Numbered from the stretch's first letter, positions 1-11,660 are shown. The stretch is DNA of 64,000 bases from Mercurialis annua (GCF_937616625.2 NC_065577.1:1839001-1903000); one strand, 5' to 3'. Numbers and translations: made by a program. The notes: generated from the letters alone by a model not told the origin.

Positions 1-93
1 GTTGAGGTGTAAGTTTCTGTTTGTATTTGGTTGAGATAGGCATAATTGGGTTAGATGCAATATTTAATATGTCATTTATTTGTTTGGTTGCAG

Positions 94-159
94 GTAGATG
101 CCTCCACCACTGTTGCTGCACGTGCAAAGCTAAGGTCGAGGATAAGGCAAACTCAATGA
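94..159 (+). CDS. Last coding exon of an unidentified gene entering from the left edge
   Basis: A splice acceptor (ttgcag) at 88-93 is followed by an open 22-codon stretch ending in TGA at 157-159. It reads VDASTTVAARAKLRSRIRQTQ in part, a basic helix-like tail. Bases 1-6 followed by gtgtaag look like the end of the preceding exon. The rest of the gene is outside the window, so no function can be given. A convergent GRF-finger gene and a transposon-like right end at about 2022 suggest that it may be the tail of a transposon-encoded protein; this is inference from context only. Confidence 0.4.
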   Translation, partial: VDASTTVAARAKLRSRIRQTQ

Positions 160-197
160 ATGGGAAGCATCTTTTGTTTCTAGTAGGGAAATTTTTG

Positions 198-288
198 GTA
201 CTGGGCAGTGTTTATTTTTTTGGACAGTTTTTGTATAGGGCAGTGTTTTTGGTATAGGGCAGTGTTTTTGGTATAGGGCAGTGTTTTA
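198..288. repeat. 19-bp short tandem repeat
   Basis: The unit gtatagggcagtgtttttg occurs about three times in a row from 233 to 288, with a diverged copy at 198-213. It lies just downstream of the partial gene's stop codon, probably in its 3' UTR. The remainder of 289-828 shows no gene. Confidence 0.7.
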
Positions 289-828
289 AATGCCCTTGTT
301 GATAACTTTTGTGAAATGTGTTGATAACATTTCCATATGGCCCTTAGTAAAGCATTGATTTGCTTTTGAAAACACTTTTTGTATAGAAAGGATCTAAACA
401 ATGTAATTACTTTACCCTTTCAGTAAAAGCTATATTTTTGTGCAATACATGTGTATTATTAAAGTTCAATAGAAAGCAACCTTCTGTTGTGCAATGCAGG
501 TGTTTTTCAAGCTAAACAAGTTCATATTTACAGGTCATTTTCAATGCAGAATACTTGCAAAACTATAGGTCATTTTCATGCATTTCTATTGCAAAATCAA
601 AGGGCCCTTTTTCATGCAAAAGTCAAGCAAACATACTAACAATATACCAATTCAAATTAACACTAGAATAAGATTACCATTGCAATGACATCAATATTCT
701 TACAAATGTTAGCAAAAAGAGAACATCAACAGTCTTACAAATCCTAGCAAAATAAGAGCAGTTTCACAAAATACAATACATTAGCTACCAAAATGAAACT
801 AGAACTGCCCCAGCTTAAAGATCAAGGC

Positions 829-1833
829 CTAGCGATATAATGCATAAAGAACTGCCCCAGCAGTAACTACCCCACATCCATACAATCCATAGGTCAGCTT
901 TGTTTTGATTTTCTTAGCTTGTGCATGGTGCAACTGCACTTCCTCAATCCTCTCCTTCAATGTCTCCACCTCCATCATTTCCAGCCCCATTTCTTCCTTC
1001 AGAATTTGGTTCTCATGTTTGTACATGTCAACAATCTCTTTTAGGGCATCAACTTCTCCCTTCAGTGAACTATTCTCCAACACCTTAGCTGCCAAATGAG
1101 CTCTGACTTCACCAGCTTGTAGAAGAACTGCATTACGTTCGTTTTGCAAATGAGTCACCTCCATCTTCAAGTTAGTGACCACCGTATGTGCGTAGCCATC
1201 TAAACCTTTGTCAATCCACTGAAAGAACTTACAATCTGGATTCTGCAATCAAGTATCATAGATGCATATGACACAACCAAATCAGTAATGTACAAAAATC
1301 AGCAATGTACAAACCCTAATTTGCAATAAAAACCCTAATTTATGACAACCCTAATTTTACACTGAGCTCAAAACCCTAAACTAATAACAACCAAATCAGT
1401 AATGTACAAAAATCAGCAATGTACAAACCCTAATTTGCAATAAAAACCCTAATTTATGACAACCCTAATTTTACACTGAGCTCAAAACCCTAAACTAATA
1501 ACAACCCTAAAGTAACAACAACCCTAAATAATAACAACCCCAATTTAACACTGAGATCAAAATAAACCAAAAATAAAAGTTTACATTTGGTTTTGGGCAG
1601 CAATAGAACCTCCGGCCTGGATTTTTCTCAGTGGTTGAGGTCTGAACTCGCGCCGGAGTTCCACAATCACACAGAACAACCCCATCGCCACTACTACCTT
1701 CCATAATTAGCTCGTGTATTGGTGTTGGAAGCTCACTACGGGACCGGACAGGGAATGGACACTCAGAGGGGTCAGGTTTGGAGAGGAGAAGAGGAGACTC
1801 AAAAAAATACGCTTCTGCCATGTCATCTGCCAC
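829..1833 (-). CDS. GRF-type zinc-finger protein with coiled coil and C-terminal membrane anchor
   Basis: Two-exon model: complement(join(829..1242,1585..1833)), 220 aa, phase 0 at the junction. The zinc finger is completed only by splicing. Exon 1 ends with CDCG...GRRFYCCPKPN and exon 2 begins NPDCKFFQWID, which together give the C-x-C...GRxFYxC...CxFFxW pattern of GRF fingers (residues about 54-95). A long Glu/Lys/Leu-rich stretch (about 100-195) looks like a coiled coil. The end, GCGVVTAGAVLYALY, is a likely membrane segment. GRF fingers are thought to bind nucleic acid; this plant type (coiled coil plus tail) is abundant and often tied to repeats. Its role is unknown. The intron holds a 114-bp tandem duplication. 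It is convergent with the gene ending at 159. Confidence 0.75.
1274..1501. repeat. Two tandem 114-bp copies inside the GRF-gene intron
   Basis: The segment starting caaccaaatcagtaatgtac at about 1274 is repeated from 1388 with no difference I can see, giving a period of 114 bp. Both copies are rich in telomere-like aaccctaa strings. The match is close enough to imply a recent duplication. Confidence 0.85.
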
Positions 1834-2030
1834 ATAAGGGCTGTATTTGACATGTAAATAGGTGGACGGAAGTTTGTAACGGCGTTAGCACTCGCTTGGT
1901 GTCAGGGACCACGGGCGACTGATTTCAGAAGTGTAGGGCTTTATAATAGATATGATGGAGTGTAGGGACCTTATGTGCAAAAAATGAAAAGTGCAGGGAC
2001 ACGCACATGTATTAAGCCATATATTTATTT
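1834..2030. other. 5' flank of the GRF gene, resembling a transposon terminus
   Basis: Upstream of the GRF start codon the sequence is more GC-rich than the DNA beyond it. It has the layout common at ends of plant Mutator-like elements (repeated tgtagggac strings at about 1936-1975, ending near ttaagcc at 2022). After 2030 composition drops to very AT-rich. The matching left end would lie outside the window, so the assignment is tentative. Confidence 0.3.
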
Positions 2031-2489
2031 ATTTAACTTATAAATTATGTATACCTTTTTTCTACTCCTTCTCTGAGATTCCTTTGCTACTAGATTTCAG
2101 TCATTATCTTAGGTTCACAATGTTCGGCACTAATAATTTGAGGTTGGAATATAAATAATTTTAAGCCAATATCTTAACCTCTTTTTAAATTCATTTCCAC
2201 GTTGTAAAATCGCATATTGTGCTCAAATTACATCTTTGAGTTTTATTTGTACCTTAAATACTAAATTATTATTTTTTTCACTCGAACAAAAGAACTTTCT
2301 TCTCTACAAATTTAAATAATAATACAATAAATAATAATAATAATAATTCATTTATTTAATATAAATTAATGGTATTTTTTTTACATTTAATCTAACATTT
2401 GAATGATTATGCTGGCACCCTTCTCTGACTTTGTTGCCGCCTTTTTCAGACTTTCCGCCACCTTCCGACTCATCATTCGTCTTTCTCAA

Positions 2490-3090
2490 CATGAACTTGA
2501 TATGGGTTCGCCTAAAGAAAGACTAAGCAGATCTGGTTCAGACGAACCAGATCTGGGTTCGTCTAAAGGAAGAGTTAGACCTGATAATTCGTATAGACGG
2601 GTCATAAATGGGCCAGATCCGTTTAAACACGAACACGACATGATTATTAATCAAGTTTGATATATAAAACTCGAACACCCGACACAAATATTACACAGGT
2701 TACACGACACGTACAAACACGTTAATCAAAATTTGTTAATGAATCAACCCGTTTAAAATGACATGTTTAAATCATTCATTCATTTAAATACTTTTAAAAT
2801 TTATTTAATATAATATTAAAAGAATTATTACTATATTTTGAAAAAAATACTATTATAACTACATAACATATATAAAAAATAATAAAAATTAAGAATTGAG
2901 AGTAATTAACCATGTTTACACGTGTTTTAGCGGATTAAGCGTGTATAATCCAATTAGACACGAAATTAATTGTGTCATAAACGGATTGACCCGTTTATGA
3001 ACCAAACCGTTTACATCAAATCTAAACCTTTTTAACTTCGTTGTGTCGTATCATTTAATTGTGTCGTGTCTAAAATTGTCAGGTTTGGGA
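2490..3090. repeat. Foldback repeat rich in ACACGA/CGTTTA strings
   Basis: Left part (cgtttaaacacgaacacgac near 2619; ttacacgacacg near 2700) and right part (ttgtgtcgtgtc near 3058; gacccgtttatgaacc near 2988) are rough inverted copies around an AT-rich core. A perfect 12-bp palindrome (cagatctggttc/gaaccagatctg, 2528-2555, 4-nt loop) sits near the left end. This looks like an old non-autonomous element; no coding content is supported. Confidence 0.4.
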
Positions 3091-3134
3091 AGACTAAGTA
3101 GATTTGGGTTTGTCTTTCACCATGAAAAACGACA

Positions 3135-3350
3135 TCACTGCCAAGGGACGGACTTAGGAAGAGCTTATGGTGGGCAGTTGACCACCTTATTATTTCTAAT
3201 CTTTGAAAATATGAATATACACGTTAGTAGTATATTTTTCGCCCTTAAAATTTATAGCACTGACCACTTTAAATTTTTAAATTTTTCTTTCTTATAAATA
3301 TTTAGTACAATTTTGCCCACCTTATAATAAAATTCTGGATCCGCCACTGT
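3135..3350. repeat. Probable old transposon fragment
   Basis: The segment runs from caagggacggacttaggaag (3137) to ctggatccgccactg (about 3335-3349). Its right edge, read in reverse as cagtggcggatccag, is a frequent terminus of plant DNA-transposon relics. I could not define both ends or a target duplication. From 3351 to 3765 lies the promoter and 5' UTR region of the next gene; no clear TATA box was identified. Confidence 0.3.
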
Positions 3351-3765
3351 CACTGCCCATTGTTAACAAGTTCGTAACTAATCTGCCCACAAAGTTAATT
3401 TATGGATTAATAAATTGAGAGCGCAAATTGCTACTTGATTCCTTAAGAGAAGAATTAGAACTTTTTTTATTGATTATCAAAATCAAAATAAATGCAATAT
3501 AGAAAACGAAGGTTCAATATTACATTAATAAATTGTGCGAAAGACAAGTTTTGAGAACCGAATTGGCCATTTGTTTAATTTTTTTTTTCTTTGGAAGCTA
3601 ACTATAATTTTCTTTAATTTATTTCATTTTAAAGATAAAACGCCACGACGTCGTTTCAAGACAGGTAAGACTCGGTTTGCTTTTGTTATGTGAACCAGGT
3701 AATTCATATCGTTAAAATTCCGGCCACCACGTCTTCCCCGCAACCACCAATTTAACCGTTAAAGA

Positions 3766-6700
3766 ATGACCGTCCGATCAATCTTCAACGCCCAAGATCT
3801 CAGGACAGAGTTTGAATCAGCAGACATCAGTCATCACTTCATCCCATTAATTTGGAAGTAAGATTATCCATAAATTTATAAACTTTATATTATTTATATT
3901 TTAATTATACAATTAATTGAGTTTTAATGCAAATGGGTAGTTTTCAATTTAGCTAAAGTTTGTTTCTTTTTCAATTTGATTGTGAAAAGGTTTGTGATTA
4001 AGAACCCTAATTGTGATTGGGATGAAATACCCAATTTGCCCTCAGCTGCATACTCAATTCTCCACTCAAAGTTCAGAACTTTTACTTCCACTGTGCACTC
4101 TGTTATTGAATCCAATGATGGGGTCACCACCAAACTGCTTATCAAGCTTCAGGTGTGTGTTTACTGTGTTTAGTTTTTTTTTTTATATATAGTTTGTTTT
4201 CATTTAGTTTTGAAGTTTGGTCCGCACGGGTTTAATCTGGTAGTGGTTTAAGCCTCAGCCATGTGGGCGCCAAGGTCGCGAGTTCAAACCCCGGCTACGC
4301 CCTTTGTGAGAAATGGAGTGGTTGGGACTGGGCTGCTGGCTGTTATAGCCCGGAATTGTTGCGGGCGGTCCACATCCCGGGATTTGACAGTGATCCTAGG
4401 CTTTGGCTCGGGAGAGTGAATACTTGTCGGCAAAAAAAATATTTTGAAGTTTGGACAAATATGAGTGTTTTTAGTTGTAATTCATGTTCATATTAAGTGA
4501 TGTTAGATTTTGTGTATTATGCTCATTGTCAACTCCGAAAACAGTTCCTATTGGCTTATAAATGAGAATTATTTAGCGAACTGTAACTCATGAATATTTG
4601 TTAAATAGTTCTAAACATGGCTTTTCTGCTGTGTAATTCTTATTGGTTTTTGCTAATATGTGGCTGGTTGTACCTTTCTGATTAGAATGGTGCCTTTGTC
4701 GAAGCTGTTATCATGAGGTATGACACTCGTTTGGGGAAATATGGCGGCGAGCCTCGTCCTGGGGGTGTAAGGTCAACTTTGTGCGTATCTTCCCAGGTAT
4801 AGACTTGTTTACCATTAAGTGACTTTATGGTCGAAAACGTCTAGTTGAGCAAATTCTAATTGATTCATCAATTGTGCAGTTTAGATTTAGTAGATCTATT
4901 AACTAATGTTTAGAGCTCTTGGCGCCATTTGTAAAGGGCGCTTTATTCTATTTATCATTATTATCTGCTATTGTTGGCTTATGTACTTCAATTTACAGAC
5001 TGGAAATAGAGCTAGTTTCAACTTTTCTTTTTATTATAGGTTGGTTGTAAAATGGGTTGCAAGTTTTGTGCAACAGGAAGCATGGGATTTAAAAACAATC
5101 TATCATCAGGAGAAATTGTTGAGCAATTAGTCCATGCCTCCCAATTATCCAACATACGGAATGTTGTTTTCATGGTATGCACCTTTTTATTTTCTCCTGA
5201 TAACATGTGTTGTTGCATTTACGGACATCATAAGCTAAACTTCAAATCAACAAGTACTTAATTTTGTCTATCTTAGCAAATAAGCAACTTTTTTTGTGTA
5301 GTATCAGTAATTTTATACGATCTCATGCCATGTATCTCATTATGTTTGTATGCAAATTGTTTTGAATCTGTATTAATATGAATATTGTTAATGAACATGA
5401 AGTATATGACAGTCGTGTAATGGTAGTAGCAAGTATAAATAATTAGATTGATGGTATATTTTTCGGCTAACCTTCTTATTGGCGCTAAATGCGTCTGTAA
5501 GTTTTTCAATGCTATAATCTTGATTTTTTTGACAGGGAATGGGAGAACCATTGAATAACTATAATGCCTTAGTGGAAGCAATTCGTGTTATGCTGGGGTC
5601 TCCATTTCAACTGTCACCAAAAAGAGTTACAGTGTCAACGGTACGTGCATATTTGCCTTGTGCATAAAGTGTCTTTGTCCGCTTGTCCCCTCATCGTCTT
5701 TCTTCTAATTCAGGTCTCCTTATGTTTTAACAATTTGCTTCCTTACTAAAGCCCCTTGGTTTAAATATGATTGCGCTTCTATTCTGATGAATGTTAGAAC
5801 ACTTACGCGTACATTGGTTGAATTGAGTTTTGTAGGTTGGAGTCATTCATGCTATTAACAAGCTTCAGAAAGATCTTCCGGGTCTGAACTTGGCAGTATC
5901 ATTGCATGCACCGGTTCAAGATATTCGCTGCCATATAATGCCAGCTGCTAGGGCTTTTCCTTTAGAAAAACTTATGGCTGCTCTGCACGTATATCAGCAA
6001 AATAGGTAGAACTTGACTATTCATATATCTTTAACCAAGTGATCAAGAACCGGAATGGACCAGCTGGTCCAACCGGTTGAACCAGGAGACTGCCAGCTGT
6101 CCAGTCCAACTAATTCCTAAGAACCAAAAATCCGGTCCAACTTGATTGAACCGGCAGAACCGGACTGAACCGGCGACCTAAAAACTCTAGGAGGGACAGA
6201 TCATACAAGCTAGGCCCAAAAAGAATAATTTTTTTTTATAATTTCACTCAACCGGAGGTTGAACCGGGAAACGGTGGCCATGCGGTTCGGCCACCGGTTC
6301 ATTTTTAGAACAATGCTTTAACCATCTTAACTCACGTGTCTTTTTTTTCCAGTCAACAGAAAATATTTATCGAGTACATTATGCTTGATGGAGTAAATGA
6401 TGAAGAACAACATGCCCACCAGCTCAGCGAATTGCTAGAGACTTTTCAAGTGGTGAGCTTTTTAATTTTAGCTTAAGCGTTTGAAATATGCATGATGGTG
6501 CTATGTGCAAAGATATTGCAGGCATTTATACGATTGGGCGATTTTTCGGAGTCCTCGATTTTGATAACATAAGTGATTACACCAACTGCATGTACTAGTC
6601 TATGATAGGCCTGAAATGCTTTTACTGCTTGCTGGTTGTCAATGGAGATTTTCAATTTTTCTAGGAAGTTCTAATTGTTTAAATTTTTCTTTTTCTCATC

Positions 6701-7490
6701 TTCCTATTACTATGGTTTCTCATCTTCCTATTACTATGGTTTCTCATCATTCCTATTACTATGGTTTCTCATCTTCCTATTATTATGATTTTTTTTAGCT
6801 TTATGATGCATGAACATTCTACTTCCCTCCGGCTCAGTTTCTGTGGTTTATATTAAACTTTAATTGATTTTCTTTTACTTATAAAACCAAACCAAACTGA
6901 GATTCTATTTTTCTATATATATAATATCAGACCAAATTTTTCAGTATGGTTTAATTATTTGGTTGTGCTTACCCTTTTTACTCAATATGTCATATAAACT
7001 TCAACTTTATCAGATTTAGTTATATGGATATTCTGATCAAGCTACACTTTATGCTGAGAGCATCATCACTGTTTCATAATAGGCTCTTGCGTTTTGACTG
7101 TCATTATACTGATTTGTTCAATAGCTAAAACGTAAAATAACACTAATTCTATGCTTAATTGTCAACTTCATCAACTGTTTGTAACTTTATGCTAGTTGAT
7201 TGTACTAATTACAGTAATGTTTGACGATCTTGTCTTTTGATCAGGTCGTAAATTTGATACCTTTCAACCCAATCGGTAGTTTGAGTCAATTTCAAACTAG
7301 TAGCGATGAGAAAGTATTAAAATTTCAGAAAATTCTTAGGGAAGTTTACAACATTCGGACAACTGTTCGGAGGCAAATGGGCCAGGACATAAGCGGTGCC
7401 TGCGGTCAGCTGGTGGTTAGTTTACCTGATAAGAAATCCGCTGGAAATGTTGGTGCATTAACAGACATTGAAGATCTTCATCTTTATTGA
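3766..7490 (+). CDS. Radical-SAM RNA methyltransferase, RlmN/Cfr family
   Basis: Eight exons: 3766-3857, 3990-4152, 4686-4796, 5040-5174, 5536-5640, 5836-6005, 6353-6452, 7245-7490; 373 aa, all phases consistent. The radical-SAM cluster motif is C125-KMG-C129-KF-C132. The SAM-binding GMGEPLNNY follows at about 168. The two family cysteines are C118 (TLCVSSQ) and C345 (SGACGQL). This family makes 2-methyladenosine in 23S rRNA (A2503) and some tRNAs by a methyl-cysteine mechanism. Plant homologues are single genes of about this length, and no essential residue is missing. I saw no strong plastid transit peptide, so location is open. The start at 3766 gives [12 protein letters not shown], which matches the family N-terminus as I know it. 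The exon 7 donor could be 6450 or 6453. Confidence 0.93.
4221..4441 (+). mobile_element. tRNA-derived SINE with perfect 13-bp target-site duplication
   Basis: The 221-bp body contains a pol III A-box-like string (tggtagtggttta, about 4239) and a B-box-like string (gcgagttcaaacccc, about 4277). It ends in gtcggcaaaaaaaat. It is flanked by identical copies of ttttgaagtttgg at 4208-4220 and 4442-4454, the target-site duplication left by LINE-mediated insertion. It lies in intron 2 of the RlmN-like gene in sense orientation. Its GC content is well above that of the intron. Confidence 0.93.
6030..6315. repeat. CCGGTT/AACCGG-rich dispersed repeat in intron 6
   Basis: Dense gaaccgg/ccggttgaac strings (6046-6300) sit in the AT-rich intron between exons 6 and 7 of the RlmN-like gene. 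Similar strings recur at about 14330-14480, 44215-44430, 45500-46165, 56155-56290 and 62915-63000, so this is a dispersed family. No coding capacity. Confidence 0.55.
6700..6790. repeat. Short tandem repeat in intron 7
   Basis: The string tctcatcttcctattactatgg, in pieces of about 22 bp, is repeated roughly four times with small changes. It lies in the last intron of the RlmN-like gene and produces a low-complexity frame with no coding meaning. Confidence 0.7.
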
Positions 7491-7719
7491 TGTGATAAGT
7501 TAGTTTGTTCAATGTAGAATATTGTGAGTATTTTGTTTAATATTCTTGTTATACCTCCAGAAAGAGATGTAGCTGCAAATTTTTGGCTCAAGTATCAATT
7601 TTGCCCTTGATTTGTAGTTCATGATCAAATAGCTCCAAAATTGACTTGTCAATTTTGGAACATTGCTAAGGTTTTACCATATGGCCTAATTGATATTACA
7701 CTTTCAGGCATTTAAAAAA

Positions 7720-7978
7720 GGTTTAATGGTGAAAAAAAGCCAAATCATTACGACTTATTACAATTTAAACCAAATTTTTTAATTATTGTAATATTAGCCA
7801 AATTGCAATTCTTTTATTGCAATAATAGCTAAATTGATCGCCAAATTTACAACAAAAAATCCAAATTTGGTTGTTATTGCAACAAAAAAAATACAATTTG
7901 GCTATTATTACAAAAATTGGAAGGTTTAATTTAAATTGCAACAAATCATAAAAGTTCGGCTTTTTTTGCCATTAAGCT
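7720..7978. mobile_element. Mutator-like MITE, 259 bp, 9-bp target duplication
   Basis: The ends are inverted copies: ggtttaatggtgaaaaaaag on the left and the complement of agcttaatggcaaaaaaagc on the right. The inverted similarity continues about 50 bp inward. Perfect 9-bp direct repeats tttaaaaaa flank it at 7711-7719 and 7979-7987, the Mutator signature. It lies about 230 bp downstream of the RlmN-like stop codon. Confidence 0.88.
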
Positions 7979-7993
7979 TTTAAAAAATATTTA

Positions 7994-8180
7994 TGGATTG
8001 GGATTCCCTCAAGTTCAAATGAACTTGAGGGGGTTATGTTCACGATGTACACCGTTCATTATAAAATGAACGGTGTAGATTAATTGGATTAAAGTTGTGC
8101 TTTTTTAATCTACACCGTTCATTTTGTAATGAACACGGTGTAGATCGTGAACATGACCCTCTCAAGTTCAATCCCAATCC
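7994..8180. mobile_element. Foldback MITE, 187 bp, 8-bp target duplication
   Basis: Almost the whole element is a hairpin. The terminal ggattgggatt is inverted on the right as aatcccaatcc, with further paired blocks (ctcaagttc/gaacttgag, ctacaccgttcatt/aatgaacggtgtag). Direct repeats aatattta flank it at 7986-7993 and 8181-8188. The left copy overlaps the right target duplication of the neighbouring MITE, so one element landed at the edge of the other. An 8-bp duplication fits hAT; a 9-bp reading with one mismatch would fit Mutator. Confidence 0.85.
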
Positions 8181-8491
8181 AATATTTACATGTATGATAT
8201 GTAATCGGAATTGGAAATGTCATAATTTATATTTAGCATGATTATGACTCATAATTATGCTAAATACTATTCAAATTACACTTTTTTAAATAAGAAATGC
8301 AAATTGAAAAGACAAATACACCCCTAATATTTATTTCAAATAACAAATAAGTTCCTTTTATTTAATTTTTGGTCTCGAGTACACTCAATCTTTCCAAAAT
8401 TAAAGTACAATCATGTGCTCAAAATAGTTCAGAGTCTAAAATTACTATGGTGCATTGGCAAATAAAAAGAACTAGGCCATCCTTGCAAAAA

Positions 8492-11197
8492 CTATGAAGC
8501 CAAAAGTGCCTCAACTTTTGCAATTTGATCCTCTTCATTCTTTGTGGTTGGACTCTTGTTACTCTCATCAAACATATCATGTTTCCATTTTTCTGCTCTA
8601 GTACCTCCAATGCCATAACCTTGCCTTCCATTAAATCTCTCTCTTTCGCTGTAATTCCCACCGATACTGTTATATCGTTCCCTAAGCCCGCCCCTCTGCG
8701 CTTCTCTCCTGTCGCCAAACGCTGGCCTCTCAAGTCGGTCAGAATATCGAGTATCACGATTTCTTTCATCCCTTCTTTCACTTCCTGCCGGTGGACGATT
8801 AGAATGACTTGGTCTCACAGATTCGATAGCGGCTTTATCAGCATTCTCTGAGACTTTTTTCTCTGTAAACGCAGGTCTTTTCCTCACAGGAGTTGGTTCG
8901 GCCTCCATTTTGAAATACGCATCGTGACGCCAGACACTGTTATTGTCCTCCTTTGCTTGTAATCTCCCATCTCTTTGCTGTAGATCGCGACTAAATGACT
9001 TGTTTATGGCCCTTTCATTTTGTTCATGCTTTATATCCCTCCATCTATGCTCTTCAAAAGGAAAAAAAAAAAGAAAACCATAAACTTCATTAAGGAATAA
9101 ATATAACATTAAATACTACAAGTCTATAACCCGAGTTTAGGTCGAAATTATGTTTATTCGCTAAATTTTGAAAAATCGCTATTTCTCCCCTAAACAATTT
9201 AGTTTCCTTTAACTGAAGCACCTCCTTGTAAGGAAAAATCAGTTATCTAATACCAAATTTTAAAAGTCATGCTTAAATTAAATCGCCAAAAAGTTGAAAG
9301 GTGAGACTCTTTTTTACAAATAAGCCTAAACCCTAAATATAAAGTTCCCACCTATTATAAATAAGAAAAAGGCTTCACAATTGAAAGACCATTATCAGGT
9401 ATTTGGACAACGGTATTTTGGCAAAGCAAATGAACAGCACAAGGCAACTGAAAACTGGATCATCATTTGTATCTTCAAATATTACTATGTATTAGAATTT
9501 AACTGAACTAATAAGATGTAATGTGAAAAGCTTGAAAACTGAAAATGGACTAGCAGATGTAGTGAAGAAAAAGAACAAAAAACAAACCAAACAACAAGGG
9601 AGTGCACACATGAATGAAGCTTACCAGTTGTTGCTCTCCGACCAAAGCTTCGACCAACTTGCGCGGCATTACCACGCTCGTCGTGCTGTTAAAAGACATG
9701 GACAGGCAAGCCTGAGATTGTTATATACAAGGTGGCTTTCGAAGGCATGGGCCAGACAAGAATCCCGCTACATCAGCCCATTAAAAAAGGTTTTCATACA
9801 CTGAATGGAAATCAAGTAATTAAGATCTACCAGTACAGTTGATCAATCAGGAAAATTTGTTAATCTAGATCTATTTCCATATGCAGAGGGAAGAACACTG
9901 CATTGGAATTTTAGCCCACGATGCATATAGGCACTTAATTCAGGTCCGCCCACCGATTTGAAAAATTCATGCAGGACACCAGAGTTAAAATAATTAAGCA
10001 AGTTGACTCCTGGCTAATACAACAATTGTCTTCTCATATGAAAGTAAACCCATGGCTAAGAAACATCTTTCAGAAGGCATATAATTTTAACATTGCCTCA
10101 GGGAATTTATTCCTAAAATAAAATGACAGCTATCAAAACGCCCAACATAAAATAAGCATAAATTGTTAGCAAAATCAGAGGTAACAGAAACACTCTCTTT
10201 CAATAACATATCCTAGTTCTCAGGCTAAAAAATTTAAATTCATAACAAATACACTGGAAAATAATAATCCAGGTCAGCATAATATAGCATCACGTATATT
10301 AGTTTTTCAAAAAACAATATCCAAGTTGATGATTTAGCACTACATACAGTATAACAGGACAAGAAAAGTCAGAGGTTAGCTAATTACGAAAAACATATAC
10401 ATTTATAATTTTAGATAACTAATTAACCAAGACCAATAAGCAAAACCTGAAAATAAGATTGAGACCGAGGTACATCAGTTGGACCCAGAACCCGCTTAGT
10501 TCCTTCACGCTGCCCATCAAATTTCTTCTCCGAATCCTCACTTACAACGCCAGACTCTACTTTGGAATCAGCCTCCAGCGGCAATACGTCATGTAACCTC
10601 CGCCTATGCTTTTGATCCTTATCGTTACCATCTTCAACATTCAAGATAGCACTGCTAAGAACTCTCTCCGTTTCCGGCTTCCCGTCCCTTCTAGACCTCT
10701 TAGGACTAAAATCATGACAAAAGTAACCTATCACGCTTCCGAACACAACTAAATTCATTTAAAAATGAATCCCACACAAAAATTATGAACCAAAGACACC
10801 TAATTTCACACATTTTCAAGACTATTAAAATCAAGAAATCCCAAATTTCAAGCGGCTTGCAATTAGGGTTTTGCAATACCTAAAGTTAAACCCTTTATAC
10901 CTATAAAAAGAGCGAATTTACACCATTTCGCCATGTCATTAGTGCAACGAACCAATAATGCATTAGCCTTGTAAAATATTTAAAAATTTAAATCAAAGAA
11001 GATGAAATCTGTACAAATTTGAGAAACCTAAAAATTTCAACGGTCAGATTAAAAATGCAGTTAGAATTTACAAAACCCTACTGATTAACTAGGCATATAG
11101 TGAAATAAAGAGAGGATTGGAACCTGGAATCTCGGTCATGGCCAGAACGGTGTCGTCTCGAGTCGGAAACTCGGCCGTCTCGTTCTCGGCGAGACAT
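8492..11197 (-). CDS. Arginine-rich, low-complexity nuclear-type protein of unknown function
   Basis: Four exons on the minus strand: complement(join(8492..9051,9625..9685,10447..10705,11124..11197)), 317 aa, all phases consistent. The N-terminus is RS-like (MSRRERDGRVSDSRRHRSG...SSPKRSRRDG). The rest is charged and probably disordered, with Arg/Glu/Asp clusters (GSERRDERNRD). A few islands look conserved: HDERGNAAQVGRSFGRRAT, EHRWRDIKHEQ and VWRHDAYFKMEAEP. No catalytic domain or membrane segment is seen. Composition suggests a nuclear RNA-processing partner, but this is inference; I do not recognise the family by name. The start lies in a GC-rich exon 1 with an upstream in-frame context lacking other ATGs. 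Introns contain nothing recognisable. Confidence 0.8.
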
Positions 11198-11319
11198 GAT
11201 TTAGTGAGAGCAAGATAGTGAATTGTTAACTGTTGGCTTCTGATGAAAAGAGAGAAAACTGGTATACAGTATAGTGAAGTTATTTTTAATAAATTAAATT
11301 ATATCGTCAAAAAAAAGTA

Positions 11320-11660
11320 TCAATTTTTTTATGCCTAGCCATTTTTTAAATTGAAAATTTTGCGTTTTTTATCAATTATGAACAAATTTTTTAATTTTTA
11401 CAATTATGTCCAATTTAAAAGAAGAAATTATAATTATGACTACAATTTTAAATTTTAATTTTTAAAATCCAAAACTTTCAATTTTTATCTATTGCAACTA
11501 AAAATTTATATTAACACTTTTTTAGAAGTTAAACAAATTTTTCGAATTCTGCCGTAATGATAGAATATGCAAAGGTTTTGATTTAAAAAAATAAAATTAA
11601 AGTTTGGATTAGAATTGCAAAAATTAAAAAACGTCGGTCATAATTGATAAAAAAAAACAA
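11320..11660. repeat. Imperfect inverted repeat beside the arginine-rich gene promoter
   Basis: ttttttatcaattatgaac (about 11367) with its flank ttttttaatttttacaatta is mirrored by an inverted copy ending cataattgataaaaaaaa (about 11638-11656). It is probably an old MITE. Its right edge abuts the better-defined element at 11664. Confidence 0.45.

Noticed and set aside
21..257. 78-codon + strand frame at the left edge
   Set aside because: Reads across a clear splice acceptor in the wrong frame and into a tandem repeat; the in-frame exon is 94-159.
2403..2660. 85-codon + strand frame
   Set aside because: Lies in the ACACG-rich foldback repeat with a palindromic core; no protein signature.
4235..4300. 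tRNA gene
   Set aside because: The A and B boxes are present but no cloverleaf acceptor or anticodon stem pairs; the target duplications show it is a SINE.
8419..8851. Frames of 108-120 codons overlapping the arginine-rich gene
   Set aside because: Shadows in other frames of the spliced minus-strand gene.
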